DNA of 64,000 bases from Spisula solida. Lineage: Eukaryota > Mollusca > Bivalvia > Venerida > Mactridae. Positions 23,501-36,034 of the stretch are shown here, one piece after another (position 1 is the first letter of the stretch; every line of letters starts with the position of its first letter). A program made the translations under genes and the position numbers. The notes beneath the pieces are model-generated. The model did not search any database. It saw only the letters and a program-made list of their open reading frames with translations, and had not been told where the DNA came from. The stretch covers positions 59,626,096 to 59,690,095 of the forward strand of contig OX365944.1 of assembly GCA_947247005.1 (NCBI GenBank), written 5' to 3'.

Positions 23501-26500
23501 CTACTCAATCATTCCACATACGTCCGAACATGCTGCTTAACTACTCAATCATTCTACATACGATCGTAAATGCTACTTAACTACTCAATCATTCCATATA
23601 CGACCGTACATGCTACTTAACTACTCAATCATTCCATATACGACCGTACATTCTGCTGCTTAACTTCTCAATCATTCCACATATGATCGTTCATGCTACT
23701 TAACTACTCAATCATACCGCATACGATCGTACATGCTGCTGCTTAACTACTCAATAATACCGCATACGATCGTACATGCTGCTTAACTACTCAATCATTC
23801 CATATACGACCGTACATGCTGCTGCTTAACTTCTCAATCATTCCACATACGATCGTACATGCTGCATAAATACTCAATCATTCCACATACGATCGTACAT
23901 GTTACTTAACTACTTAATCATTCCGCATACAATGGTACATGCTGCTGCTTAACTACTCAATCATACCGCATACAATCGAACATGCTGCATAACTACTCAA
24001 TCATTCCGCATACGATCGTACATGCTGCTGCTTAACTACTCAATCATTCCGCATACAACCGTACATGCTGCATAAATACTCAATCATTCCACATACGATC
24101 GTACATGCTGCTGCTTAACTACTCAATCATTCCGCATGCAATCGTACATGCTGCATAACTACTTAATCATTCCGCATACGATTGTACATGCTGCTGCTTA
24201 ACTACTCAATCATTCCGCATACAACCGTACATGCTGCATAACTACTCAATCATTCCACATACGATTGTACATGCTGCTGCTTAACTACTCAATCATTCCA
24301 TATACGATCGTACATGCTGCTGCTTAACTACTCAATCATTCCGCATACGATCGTACATGCTACTAAACTGCTCAATCATTCCGCATACGATCGTACCTGC
24401 TATTAAACTACTCAATCATTCCACATACGATCGTACATGCTGCTGCTTAACTACTCAATCATTCTACATACGATCGTACATGCTACTTAACTACTCAATC
24501 CTTCCATATACGACCGTATATGCTGCTGCCTAACTACTCAATCATTCCACATACGATCGTACATGCTACTAAACTACTCAATCATTCCACATACGTCCGA
24601 ACATGCGGCTTAACTACTCAATCATTCTACATACGATCGTAAATGCTACTTAACTACTCAATCATTCCATATACGACCGTACATGCTACTTAACTACTCA
24701 ATCATTCCATATACGACCGTACATTCTGCTGCTTAACTTCTCAATCATTCCACATATGATCGTTCATGCTAGTACTTAACTACTCAATCATACCGCATAC
24801 GATCGTACATGCTGCTGCTTAACTACTCAATCATTCCGCATACAACCGTACATGCTGCATAAGTACTCAATCATTTCACATACGATCGTACATGCTGCTG
24901 CTTAACTACTCAATCATTCAACATACGACCTTACATGCTGCTGCTTAACTACTCAATCATTCCACATACGATCGTACATGCTGCTGCTTAACTACTCAAT
25001 CATTCCGCATGCAATCGTACATGCTGCATAACTACTCAATCATTCCGCATACAACCGTACATGCTGCATAACTTCTCAATCATTCCACATACGATCGTAC
25101 ATGCTGCTGCTTAACTACTCAATCATTCCATATACGATCGTACATGCTGCTGCTTAACTACTCAATCATTCCGCATACGATCGTACATGCTACTAAACTG
25201 CTCAATCATTCCGCATACGATCGTACCTGCTATTAAACTACTCAATCATTCCACATACGATCGTACATGCTGCTGCTTAACTACTCAATCATTCTACATA
25301 CGATCGTACATGCTACTTAACTACTCATTCCTTCCATATACGACCGTATATGCTGCTGCCTAACTACTCAATCATTCCACATACGATCGTACATGCTACT
25401 AAACTACTCAATCATTCCACATACGTCCGAACATGCTGCTTAACTACTCAATCATTCTACATACGATCGTAAATGCTACTTAACTACTCAATCATTCCAT
25501 ATACGACCGTACATGCTACTTAACTACTCAATCATTCCATATACGACCGTACATTCTGCTGCTTAACTTCTCAATCATTCCACATATGATCGTTCATGCT
25601 ACTTAACTACTCAATCATACCGCATACGATCGTACATGCTGCTGCTTAACTACTCAATCATTCCGCATACAACCGTACATGCTGCATAAGTACTCAATCA
25701 TTTCACATACGATCGTACATGCTGCTGCTTAACTACTCAATCATTCAACATACGACCTTACATGCTGCTGCTTAACTACTCAATCATTCCACATACGATC
25801 GTACATGCTGCTGCTTAACTACTCAATCATTCCGCATGCAATCGTACATGCTGCATAACTACTCAATCATTCCGCATACAACCGTACATGCTGCATAACT
25901 ACTCAATCATTCCACATACGATCGTACATGCTGCTGCTTAACTACTCAATCATTCCATATACGATCGTACATGCTGCTGCTTAACTACTCAATCATTCCG
26001 CATACGATCGTACATGCTACTAAACTGCTCAATCTTTCCGCATACGATCGTACCTGCTATTAAACTACTCAATCATTCCACATACGATCGTACATGCTGC
26101 TGCTTAACTACTCAATCATTCTACATACGATCGTACATGCTACTTAACAACTCAATCCTTCCATATACGACCGTATATGCTGCTGCCTAACTACTCAATC
26201 ATTCCACATACGATCGTACATGCTACTAAACTACTCAATCATTCCACATACGTCCGAACATGCTGCTTAACTACTCAATCATTCCATATACGACCGTACA
26301 TGCTACTTAACTACTCAATCATTCCATATACGACCGTACATTCTGCTGCTTAACTTCTCAATCATTCCACATATGATCGTTCATGCTACTTAACTACTCA
26401 ATCATACGCATACGATCGTACATGCTGCTGCTTAACTACTCAATCATTCCGCATACAACCGTACATGCTGCATAAGTACTCAATCATTTCACATACGATC

Positions 26501-29290
26501 GTACATGCTGCTGCTTAACTACTCAATCATTCCACATACGACCTTACATGCTGCTGCTTAACTTCTCAATCATTTCACATACGACCGTACATGCTGCTGC
26601 TTAACTACTCAATCATTCTACATACGACATTACATGCTGCTGCTTAACTACTAAATCATTTCACATACGTCGTACATTGCTGCTGCTTAACTATTCAATC
26701 ATTCCATATACGACCGTACATACTACTGCTTAACTACTCAATCATTCCGCATACGTCGTACATTGCTGCTGCTTAACTATTCAATCATTCCACATACGGC
26801 CGTACATGCTACGGCTTAACTACTCAATCATTCCGCATACGACCGAACATGCTGCATAACTACTCAATCATTCCACATACGATCGTACATGCTGCTGCTT
26901 AACTACTCAATAATTCCGCATATGATCGTACATGCTGCTGCTTAACTACTCAATCATTCCGCATACGATCGTACATGCTACTAAACTGCTCAATCATTCC
27001 GCATACGATCGTACCTGCTATTAAACTACTCAATCATTCCACATACGATCGTACATGCTGCTGCTTAACTACTCAATCATTTCACATACGATCGTACATA
27101 GTACTTAACTACTCAATCCTTCCATATACGACCGTACATGCTGCTGCTTAACTACTCAATCATTCCACATACGATCGTACATGTTTCTAAACTACTCAAT
27201 CATTCCACATGCGTCCGTATATGCTGCTTAACTACTCAATCATTCTACATACGATTGTAAATGCTACTTAACTACTCAATCATTCCATATACGATCGTAC
27301 ATGCTGCTGCCTAACTACTCAATCATTCCACATACGACCGTACATGCTACTTTACTACTCAATCATTCCACATACGACCGTACATGCTACATAACTACTC
27401 AATCATTCCATATACGATCGTACATGCTGCTGCTTAACTACTCAATCATGCCACATACGATCGTACATGCTACTAAACTACTCAATCATTTTACATACGA
27501 TCGTACATGCTACTTAACTACTCAATCATTCCATAAACGACCGTACATGCTGCTGCCTAACTACTCAATCATTCAAAAAAAAGATCGTACATGCTACTTA
27601 AATACTCAATCATTCAACATACGACCGTACATGCTACTTAACTACTCAATCATTCCACATACGACCGTACATGTTACTTAATTCCTCAATCATTCCACAT
27701 ACGATTGTACATGCTACAAAACTACTCAATCATTCTACATACGATCGTACATGCTACTTAACTACTCAATCATTCCATATACGACCGTACATGCTGCTGC
27801 TTAACTACTCAATCATTCCACATACGATCGTACATGCTTCTAAACTACTCAACATTACCCCTTGTGTTCGAACGTGCTATTAAACTTCGCAACATATCAC
27901 ACACAAGTACACATGCTACTAAACTTCGCAACAATGTAACATACGAGTGCACATGCTACTAAACTACGCAACAATGTTACCCATGAGTTAACATGCTACT
28001 GTACTACGCAACAATATCACACACAAGTATAGATGCTACTAAACTGTGCAATAATGTCGTATACGACCGTTGATGCTACTTACCTTCTCAATCATTCCAT
28101 ATACGACCGTACATGCTACTTAACTACTCAATCATTCCATATACGACCGTACATGCTGCTGCTTAACTTCTCAATCATTCCACATATGATCGTTCATGCT
28201 ACTTAACTACTCAATCATACCGCATACGATCGTACATGCTGCTGCTTAACTACTCAATCATTCCGCATACAACCGTACATGCTGCATAAGTACTCAATCA
28301 TTTCACATACGATCGTACATGCTGCTGCTTAACGACTCAATCATTCAACATACGACCTTACATGCTGCTGCTTAACTACATGTTACTTAATTCCTCAATC
28401 ATTCCACATACGATTGTACATGCTACAAAACTACTCAATCATTCTACATACGATCGTACATGCTACTTAACTACTCAATCATTCCATATACGACCGTACA
28501 TGCTGCTGCTTAACTACTCAATCATTCCACATACGACCGTACATGCTACTAAACTACTCAATCATTCCACATACGATCGTACATGCTGCTACTTTACTAC
28601 TCAATCATTCCACATACGACCGTGCATGCTACTTAACTACTCAATCATTCCACATACGATCGTACATGCTACATAACTACCCAATCATTCCACATACGAT
28701 CGTACATGCTACATAACTACTCAATCATTCCACATACTATCGTACTTGCTACTTAACTACTCAATCATTCCACATACGATTGTACATGCTACTTAACTAC
28801 TCAATCATTCCACATACTATCGTACATGCTACTTAACTACTCAATCATTTCACAAACGATCGTACATGCTGCTACAAAACTACTCAATCATTTCACATAC
28901 GATCGTACATGCTACTAAACTACTCAATCATTCCACATACTATCGTACTTGCTACTTAAGTACCCAATCATTCCACATACGATCGTACATGCTATATAAC
29001 TACTCAATCATTCCACATACTATCGTACTTGCTACTTAACTACTCAATCATTCCACATACGATCGTACATGCTACTTAACTACTCAATCATTCCACATAC
29101 GACCGTGCATGCTACTTAACTACTCAATCATTCCACATACGATCGTACATGCTACTTAACTACTCAATCATTCCACATACGACCGTACATGCTACTGCTT
29201 AACTACTCAATCATTCCACATACGACCGTACATGCTACTGCTTAACTACTCAGTCATTCCACATACGACCGTACATGCTACTTAACTTCT
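20585..29290. repeat. ~40-bp satellite array with nested higher-order repeats
   Basis: About 8.7 kb of head-to-tail monomers, roughly 210 copies. A typical monomer is CTACTCAATCATTCCACATA then CGATCGTACATGCTACTTAA (40 bp); 43-bp variants gain GCT (CTGCTGCTTAA) and shorter ones read GCATAA. Most monomers hold the perfect palindrome TACGATCGTA. The first monomers (20.59-20.9 kb) are a distinct subtype with ATGAAACAATGCCACATATA. Marker variants repeat at fixed offsets, giving an ~830-bp and a ~1.8-1.9-kb higher-order period. Open frames inside arise because 40 is 1 mod 3 and no frame of the monomer carries a stop. There are no unique spacers, so it is not CRISPR-like. Confidence 0.97.
21930..25650. 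repeat. Higher-order duplication inside the satellite (two ~1.8-1.9-kb blocks)
   Basis: TCAATAATACCGCATACGAT at 21931 recurs at 23751 (offset 1820). ACAATCGAACATG also recurs at offset 1820. GCATGCAATC at 22231 recurs at 24134 (offset 1903). The change is explained by two extra monomers (83 bp) in block 2. ACGTCCGAACATG occurs at 22690, 23520, 24593, 25423 and 26250; the 22690 and 24593 copies are followed by CGGCTT, the others by CTGCTT. Confidence 0.85.
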
Positions 29291-30555
29291 CAACAACGTC
29301 GTCCCACCAGGGGTCCATTGCCTAAGCAAGCGCTACCGAGCGCCTTTATCATCAGTTACCTCCCGTTCGATTAAATATTGGAAAAGATAATAGAAGTCGG
29401 ACAGGGAAGGCAGCAATAAACATAAACAGAAAACATAAAAACCATCACATACCATAATTACACGACACAATGCCCAAAGCCCAACACATAACTGAATGAG
29501 AAATTAACTGCCCAAGTATAATGCTGAATAACATTATCAAACCCTTCAGTGATAATTTGTGAGTTGATAATTTGTGAGTTGACCGAATTCTGTTTTTTGA
29601 ATTTTCGGATTCAACTTACGTTTCAAGGTTGTTTAACTTGATATAGTCAGATGCTATCTATATTGATGTTGATTAATTATGTGCCATTTATTCATAGATA
29701 TGATACTCTCAAAAGCCACATGCTCAATGATGCTGGCTTTACTTTACTCTATCAACCGCGAAGTTTTGTGTCAAAACGCGTTCCAGACCAAAGCACTGTA
29801 TATTATCTAAGTGTGCCTACCACCTCTGTCAAAACGCGTTTCAGACCAAAGCACGGTATACATTTGTATATCCAGGTGTGCCTACCATTTCTGTCATAGT
29901 TGATACATCTACTGGAAACCAATACTGTGAAACAATATGAATATTACATATTTTGCTATACTTATCGGTAATGATAATTCGTGTTCTTTTAATACCCCTA
30001 GAATTATTAAGTTTCAATTTTGAAGGATACAAATGAATGAAATGTTCATTAAATACAACTTTTAGCGAAACGTTGGTTTTTTAAAATCCGGATTAAACTT
30101 ATACCTTGCTGTTGGTTGTAACTACACGTATGTTCAATTCAAATATTTGTTTATTAAGTAAATGATTGATTGAATGATTGACTGATTGATTGAACTATCG
30201 TGTATGTTTCTTTTCGTATGACGGTTGTGTCTCAAGATATGAAAGTAATCATATGTATTTTTATCTATTTTCGCTAGTTTGTTTTTTGCAACTCGTTGCA
30301 CGTAAAACATTGGTATATAGATATAGGTACATGTAGTACTCACAGGTTAATGTATCATTAATAAAGAGTAGACAATTTTTCTTTTATAAAATTTATAATA
30401 TGTAAGATAACATAAATTTTATAAAATAGTTTTTACTCAATCAATGATAAAGTTACTTGTGATAGTACTAACAATGTATAAGAAGAAATGAATGCATTAA
30501 TATAACTTTACCGAGATTGTTTTGATCATGCAACATGTGCCTCATATAAATTCCC
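29291..30555. other. Right flank of satellite; intergenic
   Basis: A short hairpin GCGCTACCGAGCGC (about 29328-29341) lies 40 bp after the last monomer. At 29769-29890 an approximately 60-bp segment (GTCAAAACGCGTTYCAGACC, ending GTGTGCCTACCAYYTCTGTC) is tandemly duplicated with divergence. No gene was recognised. Confidence 0.55.
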
Positions 30556-31085
30556 ATTTACATTAGGGGTGACTATTGAGTCCATTTTTGACTATTGCGA
30601 TACTATTGATATTGCTGAAAGTACTATTGCGATACTATTGTATTGCTGGAAACTATTGCGATACTATTGCAATAGTTATTGCCAAGATTTAAAACCCAGA
30701 GATTAACTTGTAAATGCAAATTTGCACTGTGTAAGATATCACTTTGTTTTACAACATATAAATCTACTATTTGTGGTAATGATTTAAAATGAATTGGACA
30801 GAAATTGATTAATGAAATTTAACTAAATAGTGCGACATTGGTCTTTTGTGGCAGTTTTGATGCGTGGGATTATTTACAATTAGTTTTTTTAACGAGAACA
30901 GAAATTATTTTAAATCAATAATAAACTTTATTTATAAAAAGGAAACTATCGTAACTATCGATTGTTGGGCTAACTATCGGCGATAGTTATTGGATCGAGA
31001 CTTTTACTATCGATCCATACTATCAGGACACTTAGGATCGCAATGCATCGATATTTCGATGCATCGGCCCACCCCTAATTTACAT
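30556..31085. mobile_element. hAT-type MITE with perfect 8-bp target duplication
   Basis: The element at 30564-31077 (514 bp) starts TAGGGGTGACT and ends CCCACCCCTA. It is flanked on both sides by ATTTACAT (30556-30563 and 31078-31085). An 8-bp duplication with TAGGGGTG ends is characteristic of the hAT superfamily. The interior holds many GATACTATTG and ACTATCG units and no open frame, so it is non-autonomous. The intact duplication suggests a fairly recent insertion. Confidence 0.9.
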
Positions 31086-31364
31086 GTGTGTATTGTTGTC
31101 GGATACGTTGACATGATCAAATCCGTCAAATTGGCTGTTTCGGTATAGCTTCTTTCTATATCTTCTATCATCCATACAAGTATACTACTTTATTTTAGTT
31201 CGATTTTGTAACAGGTTTTTTCCAGCTGATACTAATCTCTCTCGATGCCTCATTCATGATGTTATCTATCGCAACAAGAGTATGAGAGAAGAGAAGCCAT
31301 ATTCTCGTTTATGGTTCAGACGTCTTGCATGGGGGAATTTCTGACGCCATTTTTATATCGTCTT

Positions 31365-31445
31365 TGGTATGACGCACTGTGACCCGAGACCTCCCGCATT
31401 CGAAGCGGACGCTCTACCACTGGGCTATCCATAGAAGTCCAAACC
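31365..31445 (-). mobile_element. tRNA-like SINE head fragment
   Basis: On the minus strand GATAGCCCAGTGGTAGAGCG is followed by CCGCTTCGAATGCGGG, a tRNA-like D arm and anticodon arm. The B box is degenerate (GGTCTCGGGTCAC). Not a functional tRNA. Confidence 0.5.
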
Positions 31446-31519
31446 CGTCTGGTCAATAACACTTGGTGCGCGTCAACATTAAAGACAATTAGTAAGGACA
31501 GAGGTAAAAAGTATAAAAG

Positions 31520-31715
31520 AATGAAAGTACGGTTAATAAAAAAGTGTTAAAAACAGAACAGATATTAATTAGGGAGACACGTGTTTTCAATATGACTGAA
31601 CTCAGGACCAGGCAAGGTAATAAACTCTGGGGTAGAGCATTCCAGTGTGCAATAGTTTCAGGGAAATGCGAATTTATGGCAATCCGTGTTAGTTTTAATC
31701 TCATAGAATACATTG
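31520..31715 (-). pseudogene. Non-LTR retrotransposon reverse-transcriptase C-terminal fragment
   Basis: The minus-strand translation contains RIAINSHFPETIAHWNALPQ, the FFP-T---WN-LP signature at the C-terminal end of ORF2 in Jockey/CR1-like LINEs. The expected following S-FK--L segment is only found by shifting frame. It is a dead fragment. Confidence 0.55.
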
Positions 31716-33139
31716 GAGTGAGTAGGCTAGAACATTTGTGAGAAGATAGTCTGGTTTAGAAATGGCATATCTTCGTTTCATCTATGTGTATGTAGTCTAG
31801 GTAAAGCTGATTGTGTTTCGCATTTCGACTCTAGCACAATGATGATTTAGCGTCTATGTGGTAGCCATATGATTGGTATACTAACTTCGATTGAACGGGG
31901 AAAGAAACCTTGATTTAGTTGTACCGGATAGAACACATATGTTGTAAACACGCACTTAAAATACCACCATACATTATAAGACCTGGTAAAAACGAAGCAC
32001 TAACAAAGGAGTTCTTTTACACAGTGTCGATCTTCATTCAATGCCAACTTAAAAACCTATTATTAATAATGTTATAGTACCAAGTTTCGTATTTGGTTTC
32101 TAATGGTTAGCTAACTATGTTTATGGAAAACTTATGGACCAGTTTGAGCATAAAATGACATTAAAGCAAACCGTTTTACGATGATTGAATACGTGCTCAT
32201 ACAAACACAAATTATTTCAAAATGATGAGAGTTCAATGAGGGTATATGTGTATAGTATGTTTGATCCGCCGGCATGTCCTGTGATTATATTTTTAAAAAA
32301 ATATTTTTTGCACTAACCATTTACACAAAAGGGACCGCACATTTACAGCTGGTTAAAAGTTACGATACAAAGTTGACATGTACATGGGTAGGCCCAGTAC
32401 TAGTAAATCGTGTACTTTGCTAGTAATTTTCGTTCGTGGCGTTAGATGATCATGATTGTTTGTAGTTACCTTTATGTGCTCTATTTGTATAGAAATCAGG
32501 GATGGAAAGTATACGGATATAAATTTGAAGTTTATCCTTTGAAAACAGTTTATGCAGTAAGCAGAGTAAACGATTTACTGGGACAACCCTCGTACACGTA
32601 GGCCTACCTAGAAAATTAAACCTAAACTGATAGCTTAATACATTAACGCTATCAAATTACCACATGGAATAAGATAAACAAAATATAAGTCCGTCATTTA
32701 GAAGATGAAATTATTGAGCAAATACAAGTTTGAAAGCAAGTGATTATACTAGTAACAAGAAAAAGTGTAAATATACACAAACACCAGTCATTACATTTCT
32801 TGTTCAAATGATAAAGGAAACACTGAATGCTAAACTCTAATATTCAGACTATTCTTACTAATATTGTGTATTCTTATATGTCATGTACAAAGTGCGCTAA
32901 ATGTTGATCTGTAAAAGGTCTATGCATACACGCAGACTATAATCCATAAATATTGTGTGTGTTTTAAGTGGTGTCCATATTGTCCTGGCATCACACTACC
33001 AAATTAAGTTCACTACATGTATGTGTTTCTTTCTGGCTGTATATGAGTAGGTGACATAAAGCATGTGCATAAATAAAATGTAAAACCAGCGTACATGTAC
33101 ATGTCGCTGCATCCACGAAATACACGTGCTGTCTTTCAG
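31716..33139. other. Intergenic or 5' intron of the LU-domain gene
   Basis: A signal-peptide exon for the LU gene is expected upstream of 33140. I did not find a convincing one here. Confidence 0.4.
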
Positions 33140-33479
33140 AAAACATGCTACAAAGCTTCGTGTTTCGGATATAACTGTTTGCAGATGGCTATAAATGGTG
33201 GCAATCCAGTGACATGTGTGGTGGATGAAACATATGGTTGTGAGGTAAGATATGATGTATTTATATATACTTACTAATCACATGACATTTACATAATAAA
33301 GGCTGAAATATAAGCTGTCCATATAAAAAAGACATTAGAAATATTTTATGTACAATATGTATGACTTGTTTTGTATAATCACAAAAATTACATATCTGCA
33401 CTGAAAGATTTCAACTTCATGATCTTTTTACGCGAAAGGCATGGTGAAAATTGTAGAAATATTTGTAGTGAACTCTAAA

Positions 33480-34150
33480 CAACACCATCATGGTATGCAC
33501 TGTCCTGTTTGAATAGAGATGATCATTGTGACCTCTAGTGACTACACAAGGTGTTTCTATGCTTTGACCTTGTGACCTATTTTTTACCTCAGATGACCCA
33601 ATATCGAACTTGACCTAAATTACCTTGTTAAGATGATCATTGTGACACAGTTCATAGGGATCTCTAGTTGCTACGCAAAGTTTTTCTATGAATTGACATA
33701 GCACTTGACATACAGTTTTACCCCAGACGACCCAATTTCGATTTTGTTAAGATGATCATTGTGATCATGTTTCATAATGATTCTAGGCAAAATTGCTACC
33801 CTATTATCGACACAATGCTCTTATATTATTTTACCCGGTGAACTAGTGTTTGACCCCAGATGACCCAATATCGTACTATGTCTAGATTTTGTTAAGATGA
33901 GCAGTGTGACCAAGTTTTATAAAAAATATATCAAAAGTGTGACCCCTGGTGCCTTCAAAAGGGTTTTCTATGATTTGACCTAGTGACCTAGTTTTAACCC
34001 CAGATGAACTTTTCTTAGATGTTGTTGAGCTGATCAGTTTGAATACGTTTCATAAAGATTATGCCAACATTGTGACGTCTGGTGTATATACACACAGACT
34101 GTGAACGGACGACTGCCGATGAGTGATCACAAAAGCTCACCCTGTCGCTT
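33480..34150 (+). repeat. Dispersed repeat in LU-gene intron, inverted copy of 16.1-16.6 kb family
   Basis: About five diverged units of 110-130 bp carry GATGATCATTGTGACC, TTTCTATGATTTGACC and CCCAGATGACCCAATATCG. The right end reads AAAGCTCACCCTGTCGC, then TTTGTGACAAGTGAGCTT, an inverted pair. No coding capacity. Confidence 0.7.
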
Positions 34151-34639
34151 TGTGACAAGTGAGCTTACAATGGAGTTTTTAATGCAAGGTACATAATTTT
34201 AAGTAGAGCTTTTCAAATTTATATTAATTTTATCATTTCAGATCCTGGTCAATCATCGGTAAGGCATTTTATTTATTTTAGTACACTGCTCGAAGGCATA
34301 GATACCCTCACGAGAGTGATCATTTCTTATTGTATTTATAAGTTTATTACCCAGACATTTTTTATAAGAATGCTTTACCACAATTTAACGGTTTAAAACA
34401 ACAAGTTTTAAATTTCAGTATTTAAAGAGTTAATTAAATCCTTGCTAAGTGTATTAGTTTATTCAGGAAAAAGTATTTTGAAGCCACTGCGCATGCGCAA
34501 GTTGACACAGAGAAAAGGTTTCTGAAGACTGAAAGACGTCTAATATGATTATAAGAATAACAACGTTTGGTCTACTTGTTAGACTAAGGAAAATGTTCGT
34601 AGGGTATCAAGTGCATGACATCGTGTATATCTGTTTCAG

Positions 34640-34732
34640 AAAAAGTGTCACGACATATCGTGTAGCGGAAAGGATAGTCTTACAAAGACCATCCAAGCTG
34701 GTATTGCAACCACTTGTCCGATGAACATCTAA
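34640..34732 (+). other. Possible extra or decayed LU first-half exon
   Basis: A pyrimidine tract and CAG precede AAAAAGTGTCACGAC. Translation KKCHDISCSGKDSLTKTIQ, then GIATTCPMN and a stop, lines up loosely with the real first exon (C---SC-G---L---I--G---TC). There is no downstream donor and the last cysteine of the half-domain is missing. It may be a degraded duplicate exon or coincidence. Confidence 0.3.
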
Positions 34733-34983
34733 AGTTACGTTTTGCGAAACATTTTTATGCATTCGTGAAAAACTTATTTAGTTTCGTGAAAGTATCATCT
34801 TAATGTAGTGTCAGTTCAGAGCACTAACAAGCAGAATTTCGTGTTAAGATAATTTATCTGTCTTCATGATAATTATATATTTTCATGAAATATCCAATAT
34901 TTTTTACGAAAGTTTTTATGAAATCTTTAAGTTAAGTGGTGGCAGTTACATTGTATATGGCTCCATACATAATACATCTCCAG

Positions 34984-35059
34984 GTTTGTTCACCCGAATT
35001 ATGCAGCCACGTGGGTTTAACTGTCAATAAAATAAATAGTTCAGCAGTTTCTACATTAG
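34984..35059 (+). other. Possible second duplicated LU half-exon
   Basis: The acceptor CTCCAG is followed by VCSPELCSHVGLTVNKINSS, and a GTACTA donor-like site lies at 35060. Cysteine spacing resembles the start of the LU half-domain, but the second TC motif is absent. Weak evidence. Confidence 0.2.
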
Positions 35060-36034
35060 GTACTAATGTTAAAGAGTCACTAACATTAAAAGTAATCACA
35101 TCTGGTGAATTTACTTGCTGGCTACACTTGCTGCATGTTATATTAGGCTATTGTTTAATTTTAATAATGTTTCTGTTCATCCATTCGCTATAGTAACTCG
35201 CTGTTGGTGCATATTTACATAAAGGTGCCAAATGATATTTTACGAAGGACGCGCGCACACGTTTATAAAATAATTATACGTGAACACTCAAAACGAGTTT
35301 ACAAATTGCTGTATTTTTCAGATTCAAACATCCTCCACGGCAGGGTCGGTTTCTGTAACCGCCCGATGTTCCAGTGAAAGTAGTCCGTGTATGAGTTCAA
35401 GTTATACGAGTGGAGATGTGAAAACTGAAAGAAGATGTTGTTCAACGAACCTTTGAAATGATGATGAGGTACAGTCAGTTGTACCCCCTCCCGCCGCGAA
35501 GTGGAATACGTTTATAATTAATCATACAACATTAGTCCATAAACTTATAATATAATAGTTGTGTTTGGAATAAGTAATGTTTTTAAGGTATTTTGTTTTC
35601 TACATTAATAGTAATATTTATGGTATTCTCGATTCAATATTTGCTAATTTGCTAATGTCCTATGATGATGTCAAATCGATGTATTTGTCTCGAGCGTGTT
35701 TTAATCCAGTGACGTGTCTGATAAGGACACTATGCACATATAGGCAATGAAATATATTATATTCAAATAAACACTGTTTCATTTCTGTTTTCAATGAGTG
35801 ATACAAGTATGAGGAATGACTATGTTTATATATATTACAGGTCCATACTGGAGGAAGCAGCCATACGGCACAACTCTCTACAATCACATTGATCACCGCT
35901 GCTTTCCTTGTCATCATGATCAACGTGACCTAACATCTATTGTGGCCTGTTTCAGTTCCGAAATCCATAATATTTGATTTGGTTTTTCCATATTTTGTTC
36001 AAATATCTCCATGACATAATATCTATATGTACAC

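Larger units (their letters stand above)
33140..35933 (+). pseudogene. Ly6/uPAR (LU-domain) GPI-anchored protein gene with in-frame TGA at the last cysteine
   Basis: Three phase-0 exons with consensus splice sites: 33140-33244 (35 codons), 35322-35468 (49 codons) and 35841-35933 (30 codons plus TAA). Joined, exons 1 and 2 give a three-finger LU cysteine pattern: TCYKASCFGYNC, then TCVVDETYGCE, then RCSSESSPC, then RCCSTNL. The family ends in CC----CN, and here the codon between Leu and Asn is TGA (35454-35456) where Cys is expected. The frame stays open after it (Asn-Asp-Asp-Glu). The third exon adds a small-residue region and a C-terminal hydrophobic stretch (TITLITAAFLVIMI), as in GPI-anchor signals. 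A signal-peptide exon was not found. The gene is therefore a recent pseudogene, a truncated variant allele, or carries a sequence error. Such proteins normally sit on the outer cell surface; the partner is unknown. Two tandem AATAAA signals follow at 36695-36711. Confidence 0.7.

Noticed and set aside
27301..28676. Proteins of 126, 70 and 104 residues rich in HIRPYMLL-type repeats
   Set aside because: They are frames through the 40-bp satellite.
20585..29290. CRISPR-like array
   Set aside because: Repeats are contiguous with no unique spacers, and the context is eukaryotic.
33095..33139. ATG at 33095 as the start of the LU gene
   Set aside because: The segment up to 33139 is a pyrimidine-rich acceptor (GTCTTTCAG) and encodes no signal peptide.
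34241..34257. 17-bp microexon between AG and GTAAGG
   Set aside because: Length is not a multiple of three and would break the phase-0 join of the LU exons.
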